The notes beneath the pieces are model-generated. The model searched no databases. It saw nothing but the letters and a program-made list of their open reading frames with translations, and was not told the origin of the DNA. From UBA288 sp050178135 (GTDB lineage: Archaea > Halobacteriota > Methanomicrobia > Methanomicrobiales > Methanospirillaceae), in assembly GCA_050178135.1 (NCBI GenBank), contig JBFXGJ010000007.1, positions 1-64,000 of the forward strand: 64,000 nt of DNA. The letters run 5' to 3'. Each line of letters starts with the position of its first letter. The stretch's first letter is position 1. This document shows positions 9,334-18,111 of the stretch, one piece after another. Made by a program: the position numbers and the translations under genes.

Positions 9334-10423
9334 GTGCGGCCTCTCCGAGGACGAGGTCTTCGCCTCTCTCGAGGCACGAAAGGCGGAAGACCTCGCCCAC
9401 AGCACCATCCTCTCCTCGATGTGCACCCTGCCGCACCCCGTCGCGGTCCGGGCACACAACCTCTACATCGAGACGAACCTTGGTGACCCGGGGCTCTTTC
9501 CCGGAACGGCCGCCATCGAGCGGCAGCTGATCGCCACCCTTGGCGACCTCTACCACCACCCCGGGGCGGCTGGGTACGCGTCCTCGGGCGGCACCGAGTC
9601 CAACATCCAGGCCCTTCGGATCGCCAAGGCCCGCCGGCCGGTCGACCGGCCGAACGTGGTGATCCCCGCTTCGTCGCACTTCTCGTTCGAGAAGGCGTGC
9701 GGCATGCTCGGCATCGCCATCAGGACGGCCCCGCTCGACCACGAACTCCGGGTCGACCTCGAGGGTATTCAGGGGCTGATCGACGACCAGACGGTGGGGA
9801 TCGTCGGTGTCGTCGGGACGACCGAGTACGGCATGGTCGACCCGATCCGGGACCTTGCCGATCTGGCGATGGAGCACGACCTCTTCTTCCATGTGGACGC
9901 GGCCTTCGGCGGACTGGTCGTCCCGTTCCTTACGAACCCGGTCCCGTTCGACTTCGCCCTGCCCGGGGTCTCGTCGATCGCGGTCGACCCTCATAAGATG
10001 GGCATGTCGACGATCCCGGCCGGCTGCATGCTCGTGCGCGACCAGTCGCTCCTCGACCTTCTCAATGTCGATACGCCGTACCTCACGGTGAAACAGGAGT
10101 ACACGCTCGGGGGTACACGTCCAGGTGCCCCGGTGGCAGGTGCCCTCGCCGTCCTCGAACACCTGGGCCGGGAAGGGTTCCGGGCGATCGTCGCCGGTTG
10201 CATGGAGAACACCCGGCGGCTGATCGAGGGCCTCGAGGCCCTAGGGGTCGAGCGTGCGGCAACCCCTGACGTGAACGTCGCCACCTTCCGAACCCGTGAG
10301 GCCCCGCCGGGCTGGCGAGTCTCGTTCACCCGGCGCGGCGACATGCGATGCGTCCTGATGCCTCACGTCACGGCCGAGATCGTCGAACGGTTCCTGGTGG
10401 ACGCGGAGAGATTCTATGCTTGA
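9326..10423 (+). CDS. mfnA: L-tyrosine/L-aspartate decarboxylase MfnA
   Basis: MfnA is a PLP enzyme that decarboxylates L-tyrosine to tyramine for methanofuran synthesis, and may also make beta-alanine from aspartate for coenzyme A. The 365-residue protein shows the glutamate-decarboxylase-like fold: SSGGTESNIQALRIAKARR, HVDAAFGGLVVPF, and the PLP lysine in VDPHKMGMSTIPAG near residue 223. It is the only direct marker of methanogenic cofactor synthesis in the window. It overlaps ppsA by eight bases upstream and hpt by eight bases downstream. Confidence 0.93.
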   Translation: MRECGLSEDEVFASLEARKAEDLAHSTILSSMCTLPHPVAVRAHNLYIETNLGDPGLFPGTAAIERQLIATLGDLYHHPGAAGYASSGGTESNIQALRIAKARRPVDRPNVVIPASSHFSFEKACGMLGIAIRTAPLDHELRVDLEGIQGLIDDQTVGIVGVVGTTEYGMVDPIRDLADLAMEHDLFFHVDAAFGGLVVPFLTNPVPFDFALPGVSSIAVDPHKMGMSTIPAGCMLVRDQSLLDLLNVDTPYLTVKQEYTLGGTRPGAPVAGALAVLEHLGREGFRAIVAGCMENTRRLIEGLEALGVERAATPDVNVATFRTREAPPGWRVSFTRRGDMRCVLMPHVTAEIVERFLVDAERFYA

Positions 10424-10964
10424 AAAGTTGATCGATTCACTCGAGTCCTGCGAGATGGTCAAGCGAAAAGAGTACCATTACTTCATCCACCCGGTCTCGG
10501 ACGGTATCCCGGTCGTGGAGCCCTCCCTCCTCCGGGAGATCGCCTGCACGATGGTCCGCGTGATGGACCTCGAGGGGGTCGATCGAATCGTCGTCGCCGA
10601 GGCGATGGGTATTCACATCGGGACCGCGCTTTCGCTGATGACCGACATCCCCCTCACCGTCGTGCGTAAGCGCAGGTACGGCCTCACGGGGGAATGCGCG
10701 GTCCACCAGGTGACCGGATACTCGAAGGGGGAACTGTACATCAACGGTCTCACTCCCGGGATGCGGGTCGTGATCGTCGACGACGTCCTCTCCACCGGGG
10801 GGACGATGCGGGCAATCCTGGGCGCTCTCGAGACAATCGGCGTCGAGGTGGTCGATGCCTGCGTCGTGATCAAGCGCGGCGACCAGGACGTCGGCCGGCC
10901 CTGTAAGCACCTGGTCGAGATCGAGGTCACGGACCACGTGAAGGTGGTCAGGCACGGCAACTGA
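10416..10964 (+). CDS. hpt: Hypoxanthine/guanine phosphoribosyltransferase
   Basis: This purine-salvage enzyme joins hypoxanthine or guanine to PRPP. The 182-residue length and sequence match the archaeal Hpt type related to adenine phosphoribosyltransferase. RIVVAEAMGIHIGTALSL and the PRPP-binding motif MRVVIVDDVLSTGGT are clear. It overlaps mfnA. The next gene, dph2, follows closely but without a normal start codon. Confidence 0.88.
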   Translation: MLEKLIDSLESCEMVKRKEYHYFIHPVSDGIPVVEPSLLREIACTMVRVMDLEGVDRIVVAEAMGIHIGTALSLMTDIPLTVVRKRRYGLTGECAVHQVTGYSKGELYINGLTPGMRVVIVDDVLSTGGTMRAILGALETIGVEVVDACVVIKRGDQDVGRPCKHLVEIEVTDHVKVVRHGN

Positions 10965-10974
10965 CCCCTTTCAG

Positions 10975-11916
10975 ATTGACCCGGTCCCGCTCTGCGCGGA
11001 GCTGAGACGGCGTGGAGCTCGATCGGTCGTTCTCCAGTTCCCCGACGGGCTCCGCCGGCGGGGGGCTGCCCTCGCCCACGCCCTCGGGATTGAGGGCTTC
11101 GAGGTGACCCTCGACGGCAATCCATGCTACGGGGCATGCGACCTCTCACACGAGACGGGGGCGGACATCCTCGTCCACGTCGGGCATACACCCCTGGGAC
11201 GGAGCGACGACGAGCGAGTCCTGTTCCTGCCGCTCACCCTGGACGCTGACCTCGCCGTCCTCTCTTCCGCGCTGCCCCTGCTCGAGGGACGGGTCGTGGG
11301 GCTCGTGAGCACGGCTCAGCACGCGCACCTCCTGCCGGCGGCGGCGGGTTTCCTGGAGGAACAGGGGCTCGAGGTCCGGATCGGTGGGCCGACGCCGCGC
11401 ACGCCCCTCCGGGGCCAGGTGCTCGGCTGCTCGTATGGGGCGGCACGTGAGGCGAATACCCCCGAGGTCCTCTTTCTCGGTACCGGCGTCTTCCACCCCC
11501 TCGGAGTGGCGCTCGCCACGGGGGCACGAGTGATCGCCTGTGACCCCTTCAGCGGACGGGTCGAGGTTGCAGACCCCGAGCGTCTCCTCCGTCAACGGTT
11601 CGCCCGGATCGAACGGGTTAAGAACGCCTCGACGGTGGGGATACTCCTCTCGACCAAGACCGGGCAGAGGCGCGAGGCCCTCGCTCGTCGGCTCGCCGCA
11701 TTCGACCCGGCCCGGGCAGTGGTGATCGCCCTGGAGGAGGTGACCCCTGACGCGCTCGTCAACCTCGGGTTCGACGCCTACGTGAACACCGCCTGCCCGA
11801 GACTTGCCTACGACGATGGGATCCGGTTCCCCCTTCCCGTCCTGGCGCCCGCAGAGTACGAGATCGCCCTCGGTCGACGGGGCTGGAACGACTACGTCGT
11901 CGACGAGTGCGAATGA
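10975..11916 (+). CDS. dph2: 2-(3-amino-3-carboxypropyl)histidine synthase Dph2
   Basis: Dph2 carries out the first step of diphthamide formation on elongation factor 2, using a [4Fe-4S] cluster and S-adenosylmethionine. Three cluster cysteines are visible in their usual contexts: NPCYGACDLS, VLGCSYGAAR and YVNTACPRLAY. The conserved N-terminus (DPVPLCAELRRRGARS, then VVLQFPDGL) is in frame, but no ATG, GTG or TTG lies between the in-frame stop at 10939-10941 and residue 44 of the gene as drawn. I set the start at ATT 10975 as the best near-cognate codon. A start at GTG 11104 would remove the conserved QFPDGL region. The product would be about 313 residues. It overlaps the next gene by ATGA. 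Confidence 0.85.
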   Translation: MDPVPLCAELRRRGARSVVLQFPDGLRRRGAALAHALGIEGFEVTLDGNPCYGACDLSHETGADILVHVGHTPLGRSDDERVLFLPLTLDADLAVLSSALPLLEGRVVGLVSTAQHAHLLPAAAGFLEEQGLEVRIGGPTPRTPLRGQVLGCSYGAAREANTPEVLFLGTGVFHPLGVALATGARVIACDPFSGRVEVADPERLLRQRFARIERVKNASTVGILLSTKTGQRREALARRLAAFDPARAVVIALEEVTPDALVNLGFDAYVNTACPRLAYDDGIRFPLPVLAPAEYEIALGRRGWNDYVVDECE

Positions 11917-12536
11917 CCATGCGCCTCCGCCAGCTCGAGATGACACTCCAGGGGCTTGTCGGGTTCGTGCACCCGCGCCCCGCGCTCGAGCAGTATTCGA
12001 CACCGGCACCGCTCGCCGCCCGGCTCCTTTTCCTGGCGCATGGCCAGGGAGACCTTGAAGGACGGACGGTCCTCGACCTGGGTTCCGGTACGGGTGTCCT
12101 CGCCTGCGGGGCCGCGCTCCTCGGGGCCGCACGGGTGACGGGGGTCGATATCGACCCCGATCCACTCACTGTCGCCCGCGAGAACGCCACGCGCCTCGGG
12201 GTCGAGGTCGAATGGATCGAGGGGGAGGTCTCGGACCTTCCGACTCCCGTCCGGGACCAGGTCTTCGACACGGTCGTGATGAACCCGCCCTTCGGCGCTC
12301 AGGTGCGCCACGCGGACCGACCGTTCGTGAATGCCGCCCTGGCCCACGGCCGGACGGTCTATGGTATCTTCAATGCGGGCACTCTCCCCTTCCTTGCCGC
12401 CTACATCGGGGAGCGAGGCGAATGTACCGACGCCATCGCCGCCACCCTCGTCCTGCCACGGACGATGCGCCACCACACGCGGGACCGGGTCGAAGTCCCG
12501 GTCGAGTGCGTGCGAATCAGGAGCCGGGTCGCATGA
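11913..12536 (+). CDS. METTL5-like N6-adenine RNA methyltransferase
   Basis: This 207-residue class I methyltransferase has the SAM motif VLDLGSGTGVLACGAALLGA, the acidic loop GVDIDPDPLTVARENA and the catalytic NPPFG motif (VVMNPPFGAQ) used by N6-adenine enzymes. Length and motifs match the archaeal COG2263 group related to METTL5, which modifies small-subunit rRNA in eukaryotes; rRNA as substrate is inferred. The N-terminal LEQYSTPAPLAARLLFLAHG is typical. The ATG at 11913 overlaps the dph2 stop; a GTG two codons earlier is possible. Confidence 0.85.
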   Translation: MTMRLRQLEMTLQGLVGFVHPRPALEQYSTPAPLAARLLFLAHGQGDLEGRTVLDLGSGTGVLACGAALLGAARVTGVDIDPDPLTVARENATRLGVEVEWIEGEVSDLPTPVRDQVFDTVVMNPPFGAQVRHADRPFVNAALAHGRTVYGIFNAGTLPFLAAYIGERGECTDAIAATLVLPRTMRHHTRDRVEVPVECVRIRSRVA

Positions 12537-13696
12537 TTGGAGACAGGGGACTGATCTACCGGCTCGCACTCGGCCACCTTGGGATCGACATCTACATGTC
12601 GGTGATCCCCGCGGTGATCCCGCTCCTCGTGAGCGAGGGCGGAGTCTCGTTCCTGCTCGCCGGCCTCCTCCTCACCGCCTACAATACCACCTCCTCCCTG
12701 GTCCAGCCCATCTTCGGCTGGCTCGCCGATGCTCGGGGCAGGAGCGTCCCGATCGCCGTCGCAATGCTGGTCGGGGGAGTCGCGATCGGCCTTATCGGGG
12801 TTGTCGACTCGTTCCCGGTCCTCTTCCTTCTCGCCGCCCTCGCCGGCCTGATGCACGCCGCCTTCCACCCGATCGCGCTCTCGGCGGTGAGCAGGGTGGC
12901 GGACGATGCGAACCGTGGCCAGACGGTCTCGATATTCGTCGTCGGTGGCAACCTCGGGTTCGCCCTGGGGCCGCTCCTCGCCGGGTTCGCCCTGGGCCGG
13001 TTCGGCCTCGCCGGCCTGCCCCTGCTCGCTATTCCCGCGATCCTGATTGCACCCCTCCTGCGCGGCACCAGGATCAATCTCTGCAGGCTCCCGTCCTCCC
13101 AAGAGACGGAAGGCACGAATCATCCAAGGGCATTCGCCCTCCTCTCGATCGCCTCGATGATCCGCGCCTGGGCCCTCTTTGCCGTGCTCGGGTTCATGCC
13201 GACCTTCCTCGTCCAGCGGGGGCTCGACCTGGTCTCGGCAAACCTGATCACCTCGGGGATGCTCCTCGCCGGCGTGGTTGGCCAGCTCGCGGGCGCCACG
13301 CTCTCAGACCGGTATGGGCGGAAAGAGTTCGTCCTCCTCGGGCTCGCACTCGCGGTACCGGCCTACGGCGGGTTCCTCCTCACGGACGGTGCCCTTTCGC
13401 TTGGGCTCCTGGGCCTCTTCGGGTTCGCGCTCTGGTCGACCTTTGCCATTACAGTGGCCCTTTCGCACGAGCTGATGCCGAAGGCCGTCGGCTTCGCCTC
13501 TGGGATGATGCTCGGGGTCGTCGTCGGTGCAGGCGGTATCGGCGTCGCGATCACCGGGCTCATCGCCGATACCTGGTCGCTCTCGCTCGCCCTTTCTACC
13601 GTCCTTCCCCTGCTCGTCCTCTCGGCCGGCCTCTACGCGATCCTCCCCTACCCCTGGAAGGGAGCGAGCCTCCTCCTCTCTCGGTACCGGGCCTGA
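12533..13696 (+). CDS. MFS transporter
   Basis: This 387-residue integral membrane protein has about 12 hydrophobic segments and a major-facilitator motif between helices 2 and 3 (IFGWLADARGRSVPIAV), with a related motif at mid-protein (LSDRYGRKEFVLLG). It resembles the fosmidomycin-resistance or sugar-efflux type, but the substrate is unknown. The start overlaps the methyltransferase stop (ATGA), which makes it the last gene of the ppsA run. It faces corA tail to tail with a gap of only seven bases. Confidence 0.85.
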   Translation: MIGDRGLIYRLALGHLGIDIYMSVIPAVIPLLVSEGGVSFLLAGLLLTAYNTTSSLVQPIFGWLADARGRSVPIAVAMLVGGVAIGLIGVVDSFPVLFLLAALAGLMHAAFHPIALSAVSRVADDANRGQTVSIFVVGGNLGFALGPLLAGFALGRFGLAGLPLLAIPAILIAPLLRGTRINLCRLPSSQETEGTNHPRAFALLSIASMIRAWALFAVLGFMPTFLVQRGLDLVSANLITSGMLLAGVVGQLAGATLSDRYGRKEFVLLGLALAVPAYGGFLLTDGALSLGLLGLFGFALWSTFAITVALSHELMPKAVGFASGMMLGVVVGAGGIGVAITGLIADTWSLSLALSTVLPLLVLSAGLYAILPYPWKGASLLLSRYRA

Positions 13697-13703
13697 CCGT
13701 TTT

Positions 13704-14840
13704 TTAGATCCAGCGCCGTCTCCGGAACCAGGCGAGCATCATCCCCGCGATAGCGATCATCACCACCCAGAGGAGCGGGTATGCCAGAGGCAGTCGGAGC
13801 TCGGGCATGTACTGGAAGTTCATCCCGTAGACCCCGACCAGGAACGTGAGCGGCATGAAGATCGTCGAGAAGACGGTGAGGAGTTTCATCACCTGGTTGA
13901 GCCGGAACGAGACGGAGGAGAGGTATATATCGAGCATACCGGCGACCACGTCCCGGAGCGATTCGATCGTCTCGATCATCTGGACCGTGTGGTCATAGAT
14001 GTCCCGGAAGAAGATCGAGACCGGCGCGCCGAGGAGGGGTGAGTCGGCCCGTTCGAGCTGGAGGACCAGCTCCCGCACCGGCCAGAGGACATGACGAAAG
14101 TCGAGCATGGCCCGTCTCAGTGCATGGATCTCCCTGAGTGTCACCGGTGTCGGCCGTTCGAGCACCTCCTCCTCCAGGAACTCGGCCCTCTGGTCGAGGC
14201 GTTCCAGCACCGAGAAGTATCCGTCCACGATCACGTCCACGAGTGCGTAGACGAAGTAGTCGGAACCCAGGTGGCGGATCCGCCCGTCCCGCCGAATCCG
14301 GTCCCTGACCGGGCCGAAGAGGTCATCAGGTCCTTCCTGGAGGGTGCAGACGTACCCTCTCCCGAGGATCAAGCTGACCTGTGCCGATCGAACGGTGTAC
14401 TCGGATTCGTCGAGAGCTATCCCTTTGAGCGAGATGAAGAGGTAGTCGTCGAAGACCTCGAGTTTCGGACGTCCGCGCGTGTTCAGGATGTCCTCCTGGA
14501 TCAGCGGGTGAACCCCGAACTGCACCCCGATCTCCCGTACCGTCTCGACCGAGGAGAGTCCGACCACATCGATCCAGGTGACAGACCAGGAGGGGTCGAC
14601 CGGGAAGGCCTCCTGGATCCGTGAGAGCACCTTCTCGGAATGACCACCGGGTGAGAAGCCCGTGAGCGTGATCCCGATCTCTTCCTCCTCCCGCTCACCC
14701 ACGTAGACGAGACTTCCAGGCGGGAATCCCGCCTTGCCCGATGCGCGGCGGACGGTGGCGGGGGTGGGCTCGGAAGTTCCGTAATGGCCGGCAGGAGTAC
14801 GCACCACCTCCTCAGCGTCAACCATAACCTGCGAAAGCAT
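13704..14840 (-). CDS. corA: CorA-type magnesium/cobalt transporter
   Basis: This 378-residue divalent-cation channel has a large cytoplasmic N-terminal domain followed by two C-terminal membrane helices. The signature YGMNFQYMPEL (GMN pore motif) sits between the helices, and the tail RRRRWI is basic, as is usual. An unusually long N-terminal extension of about 45 residues precedes the recognisable domain; a start at the GTG or ATG a few codons later is possible. Divergent from the flavin-binding gene at 14942. Confidence 0.92.
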   Translation of the reverse strand: MLSQVMVDAEEVVRTPAGHYGTSEPTPATVRRASGKAGFPPGSLVYVGEREEEEIGITLTGFSPGGHSEKVLSRIQEAFPVDPSWSVTWIDVVGLSSVETVREIGVQFGVHPLIQEDILNTRGRPKLEVFDDYLFISLKGIALDESEYTVRSAQVSLILGRGYVCTLQEGPDDLFGPVRDRIRRDGRIRHLGSDYFVYALVDVIVDGYFSVLERLDQRAEFLEEEVLERPTPVTLREIHALRRAMLDFRHVLWPVRELVLQLERADSPLLGAPVSIFFRDIYDHTVQMIETIESLRDVVAGMLDIYLSSVSFRLNQVMKLLTVFSTIFMPLTFLVGVYGMNFQYMPELRLPLAYPLLWVVMIAIAGMMLAWFRRRRWI

Positions 14841-14900
14841 TGCGCCCTCCCCCTCATCCTCTTTTCCCCCCTGCTGCTCCCCCCGAGCGACGGATCAAAT

Positions 14901-14909
14901 GCTTTAATA
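14901..14909 (+). promoter_or_regulatory. Putative TATA box for the PPOX-like gene
   Basis: The motif ctttaataa stands out from its GC-rich surroundings about 35 bases before the ATG at 14942, and a gaggcgagc purine stretch lies just before that start. Confidence 0.4.
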
Positions 14910-14941
14910 ACCGGGCTCCACCACCACTCTCGGAGGCGAGC

Positions 14942-15418
14942 ATGGAGATCGTCAAGATACCGCGGATGGAGAAAGGGGAATACGACCGGTTGATCGAAGA
15001 GGGGTATGTCTGCCGGATCGCTTTCCAGGGCGAGAAGTATCCCTACATCGCTCCTTTCCTCTACGTGTTTGATGGCCGGTTCCTCTACTTCCTCTCGACC
15101 AAGTATGGGAAGAAGCTGGAGTATTTCAGAAAGAGCCCGTATGTATCGGTGGAGGTCGAGCGGTACAGCTCCGATCTCTCGAACTACACCTTCGTGACGA
15201 TGCAGGGACGACTCGAGGAGGTCGAGGACTCGATCGATAAGAAGCTGGTCCGCGAGCGGTTCGTGGAGTTGATCGTCGGGCGGCACCTCTCGAGCAACAT
15301 CCTCGCGGCGCTCGGACACTCGCCCCAGGATCCCCCTGAAGCGATCGCGCGCGAAGAGCGGTCTCTGGTCTGGCGCCTGACCGGGGTCAAGGACCTCGTC
15401 GCTCTCAAAAACCTCTGA
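14942..15418 (+). CDS. Pyridoxamine 5'-phosphate oxidase-related flavin-binding protein
   Basis: The 158-residue protein has the split-barrel fold pattern of small FMN- or haem-binding proteins. GYVCRIAFQGEKYPYIAPFLYVFDG and LYFLSTKYGKKLEYFRKSPYVSVEVE are typical of this group, which includes nitroimidazole-resistance-type proteins. The frame extends upstream to 14840, but the ATG at 14942 fits a promoter and ribosome site and starts at the conserved MEIVKIPRM. Substrate unknown; cytoplasmic. Confidence 0.8.
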   Translation: MEIVKIPRMEKGEYDRLIEEGYVCRIAFQGEKYPYIAPFLYVFDGRFLYFLSTKYGKKLEYFRKSPYVSVEVERYSSDLSNYTFVTMQGRLEEVEDSIDKKLVRERFVELIVGRHLSSNILAALGHSPQDPPEAIAREERSLVWRLTGVKDLVALKNL

Positions 15419-15499
15419 CCCCGTCCGATACCCTTTTTTCATCGAAACGCACATATAACCCGATACATCGCGGAGCACGCCCGCTCGTTACGGGACCGG

Positions 15500-16057
15500 G
15501 TGGACCTTCTCCGGTCTTCCCGAGTGCTCCGCAGAAGGAGCACTCTCGTGACCACGTCCGGCCTTGACAAGCTGCTAACCTGGGTCCTTCTTGCCGCGGT
15601 CGTCGCCGCACTCGGGATCACTGCCTACCTGACCCAGATTCCGCCCCGCGAGGAACCATTCACCGAGCTGTACCTCCTCGGCAACGACGGGATCGCGGAG
15701 GACTATTTTTATGACATGCGTGTCGGGCGCGGTGAAGCCGTGATCATGGGGATCACGAACCACGAGGGGGCACCGATGCAGTACGTGGTCGAGGTGTTCG
15801 CGGCGAAAGAGACGATCAACAATCAGACGAACCGCTCGGAGATCGTCTCGATGAGCCGGCTCAGCACCGTCCCGGTCGAGCTTGCGGACGACCAGACCTA
15901 CGAGCAGCCGTACGAGGTGATCATCAACGAGAGAGGGCCGAACAGGCTCGAGTTCCTCCTCTTCAAGGCGAACGCGGTGCCGCCCGAGTCCGTCATGGGC
16001 ATGGACCGTGTCAAGGCCGCATACCGGAACGTCAATCTCTGGATCGCGGTGCACTGA
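15500..16057 (+). CDS. DUF1616 membrane-anchored protein
   Basis: The 185-residue product has one N-terminal membrane helix (LLTWVLLAAVVAALGITAYL) and an extracytoplasmic domain beginning REEPFTELYLLG, which matches the DUF1616 family of archaeal envelope proteins. The domain includes sequence like NRLEFLLFKANAVPP near the end. The start is a GTG; another GTG at 15548 would shorten it by 16 residues. A TATA-like acatataacc lies at 15451-15460. Function unknown. Confidence 0.7.
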   Translation: MDLLRSSRVLRRRSTLVTTSGLDKLLTWVLLAAVVAALGITAYLTQIPPREEPFTELYLLGNDGIAEDYFYDMRVGRGEAVIMGITNHEGAPMQYVVEVFAAKETINNQTNRSEIVSMSRLSTVPVELADDQTYEQPYEVIINERGPNRLEFLLFKANAVPPESVMGMDRVKAAYRNVNLWIAVH

Positions 16058-16071
16058 TCGGGCAGGGCCGA

Positions 16072-16677
16072 TCAGCACCGCTCGATAAAGTTCTCAAGGA
16101 TCTTGAGGCCGACTGCGCTACTCTTCTCGGGGTGGAACTGCACACCCCACGCGTTCTTCGACCGCACTGCCGAGGAGAACGTCTGGATGTACTCGGTCGA
16201 GCAGAGGCGCTCCGCAGGCCCGGTGCGGGCATAAAAGGAGTGGACGAAATAGACGTAGACCTCGGGGGGAAGGTCGTCGAGGAGTGGATCGTCCGGGTGT
16301 TCGACCCGGATCGTGTTCCAGCCCATGTGCGGCACCTTGAGCCCCCGCACCCTGGGAAAGGCGCAGACCTCGCCTGGCACGAGTGCGAGACCCTGATGAC
16401 GCCCGTGCTCCTCGGAGGACTCGAGCAGCATCTGCATACCGAGGCAGATCCCGAGGACAGGAACGGTCTCGACGGCCCGGAGGATGCTCTCGACGAGCGG
16501 GCGGAGCTGAGCCATTCCTTCATGAAACGCGCCGACCCCGGGTAAAACAATGCGATCGGCGGCGAGGACGTCCTCGGGTTCGGCCGTGAGCCGAACGACA
16601 GCCCCCGCGCGCTCAAGGCCCCGGGTCACCGACCGGAGGTTGCCCAGACCGTAATCAACGACCGCTACCCGCTTCAT
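16072..16677 (-). CDS. hisH: Imidazole glycerol phosphate synthase, glutaminase subunit HisH
   Basis: HisH releases ammonia from glutamine for HisF in histidine synthesis. The 201-residue class I amidotransferase has the nucleophile cysteine in VLGICLGMQMLLE and the His/Glu pair in WGVQFHPEKSS. It begins with the typical VAVVDYGLGNLRSV. I chose the ATG at 16677 because homologues start right before this motif; an in-frame ATG at 16704 would add nine residues. The start lies inside the 3' end of the upstream PUA/PP-loop gene, so the two are co-transcribed. hisF is not in the window. Confidence 0.93.
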   Translation of the reverse strand: MKRVAVVDYGLGNLRSVTRGLERAGAVVRLTAEPEDVLAADRIVLPGVGAFHEGMAQLRPLVESILRAVETVPVLGICLGMQMLLESSEEHGRHQGLALVPGEVCAFPRVRGLKVPHMGWNTIRVEHPDDPLLDDLPPEVYVYFVHSFYARTGPAERLCSTEYIQTFSSAVRSKNAWGVQFHPEKSSAVGLKILENFIERC

Positions 16678-18064
16678 GCGTCCCGGCCCTCCGCCATTCT
16701 CCATCGCTCACCCACTGGTCGGGGAACCCCCGTGCCTGCTGCCAGGCGTGGAGGCGGTCGTTCCATGCAGCCATCAGGGCCGGGTAGCGCGCCTCGATCA
16801 GCCTGAACATCGAAAGGTCACTCGAGGGGCACATGTAACACCCGATCCGGTCGAAACCCTCCTCGTAGAGCGGGTTGTACGGCGCCTCTTCGCGGAATAG
16901 GTAGAGCCAGACGTGGAGCGCGGTCCAGGTGTGGATCGGAGCTGCCGAGAGCTGGACCGGTAGGGAGGGGTTCCGCCAGACCCGCCGGCTCTTCGCACGT
17001 TTGGCAGACTCGTACTTCCGCTGCCCGATGAACGAGAGGCACTCACCGAAGTGTTCGCGGATCGCCTCTCCGATCGGGTCCAGCTTGCAGACACCACAAC
17101 ACCACCGGGCATCCACCGCAGGCGGGCCCTGGCTCTCGAAGACCTGGTCGAAGACGGTCCGGCCTGACGAACGGACGACCCGGGTCCCGTAGCGGTCCGC
17201 GACCGCATCGAGGTTTTCGTAGGTCTCAGGGAACTCGAACCCGGTGTCGGCGAAGAGGAGCGGGACCGTCCCGACCTCCTTTTGAACGACGAGGAGGGTG
17301 GCAAGGCTGTCCTTTCCTCCGGAGTACGAGACGGTGATCGGGAGATCGGGGTGCCCATCGACCACCTCGCGCACGAACGCGCGGGCGACCGTCTCGTACC
17401 GGTCGAGCACCGCAGCGTTCGCCTCGACCGCATCGGTCCAGGTGGCGGCGCCAGGAACACAGAGGCCTGGCTGGTTCCGCCGTGTTCGGACGATCGGGCC
17501 CCGGGTCATGGCCCGGGCCTCGTCCGCGGAGACGCGCGCCCGCCCGACCCCGATGACGGTCCGGTCGGGGTCGAGTATGAAGACCTCGTCGCCGGCCTGG
17601 ACGTCGTGGTGAATTTCGAGGAGGCCCGGTGCGAGGAGGCTCGCGCCCTGGTCCCGGATCGAGGAGACCGCTCCCACATCGGCGATCACGTAGCGGCGTG
17701 TCGGCGCGAGCAGGGCGGCCGCATCGAGGCGGGGTATCGGTTCCCAACGGTCCTCTCCCGGAATGAACCTGATGTGGCCGACGACGGCACCGCCGACCAC
17801 GATCTCCTCCATGCGGTCGGGATCGGGCACCTTGTTCAGGAGGGTGACCATGCCCTCGGGAACGAGAGGAGCACCGAAGTGATCGGAGTAGACCTGGTTG
17901 ACGAGGGAGTAGTCGGCGGCAAAGGCCGGTCGCGCATCGCCGGGAGGCGTGACCGGGACCGCCCGGGTCGCGGTGCCGCATCGGCTGCACTGCTCGCCGA
18001 GGACCGGGACGTGACAGTCGTCGCACCAGCGCAGGTGGACCTTGCCGAGATAGAGGGGGCGCAT
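16655..18064 (-). CDS. PAPS-reductase-family PP-loop protein with zinc ribbon and PUA domain
   Basis: This 469-residue protein combines three modules. An N-terminal zinc ribbon (CDDCHVPVLGEQCSRC, residues 14-30) is followed by a PUA-like domain (about residues 122-195) and a PP-loop ATPase domain with the motif SYSGGKDSLATLLVV. Two cysteine clusters, WCCGVCKLD and IGCYMCPSS, lie further on. The catalytic domain is annotated in archaea as phosphoadenosine phosphosulfate reductase, but the RNA-binding PUA domain argues for RNA thiolation or another RNA-directed reaction. That is an inference. It overlaps hisH at its 3' end. Confidence 0.82.
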   Translation of the reverse strand: MRPLYLGKVHLRWCDDCHVPVLGEQCSRCGTATRAVPVTPPGDARPAFAADYSLVNQVYSDHFGAPLVPEGMVTLLNKVPDPDRMEEIVVGGAVVGHIRFIPGEDRWEPIPRLDAAALLAPTRRYVIADVGAVSSIRDQGASLLAPGLLEIHHDVQAGDEVFILDPDRTVIGVGRARVSADEARAMTRGPIVRTRRNQPGLCVPGAATWTDAVEANAAVLDRYETVARAFVREVVDGHPDLPITVSYSGGKDSLATLLVVQKEVGTVPLLFADTGFEFPETYENLDAVADRYGTRVVRSSGRTVFDQVFESQGPPAVDARWCCGVCKLDPIGEAIREHFGECLSFIGQRKYESAKRAKSRRVWRNPSLPVQLSAAPIHTWTALHVWLYLFREEAPYNPLYEEGFDRIGCYMCPSSDLSMFRLIEARYPALMAAWNDRLHAWQQARGFPDQWVSDGEWRRAGTHEAGSGR

Positions 18065-18111
18065 GCTGAAAGAGGTTGGAGAAAAAGGGGTAAAAAGGTC
18101 GGTATCGACCC

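Noticed and set aside
7843..9459. Minus-strand frame of 538 codons opposite ppsA
   Set aside because: It has shadow composition and no motif; ppsA is unambiguous on the plus strand.
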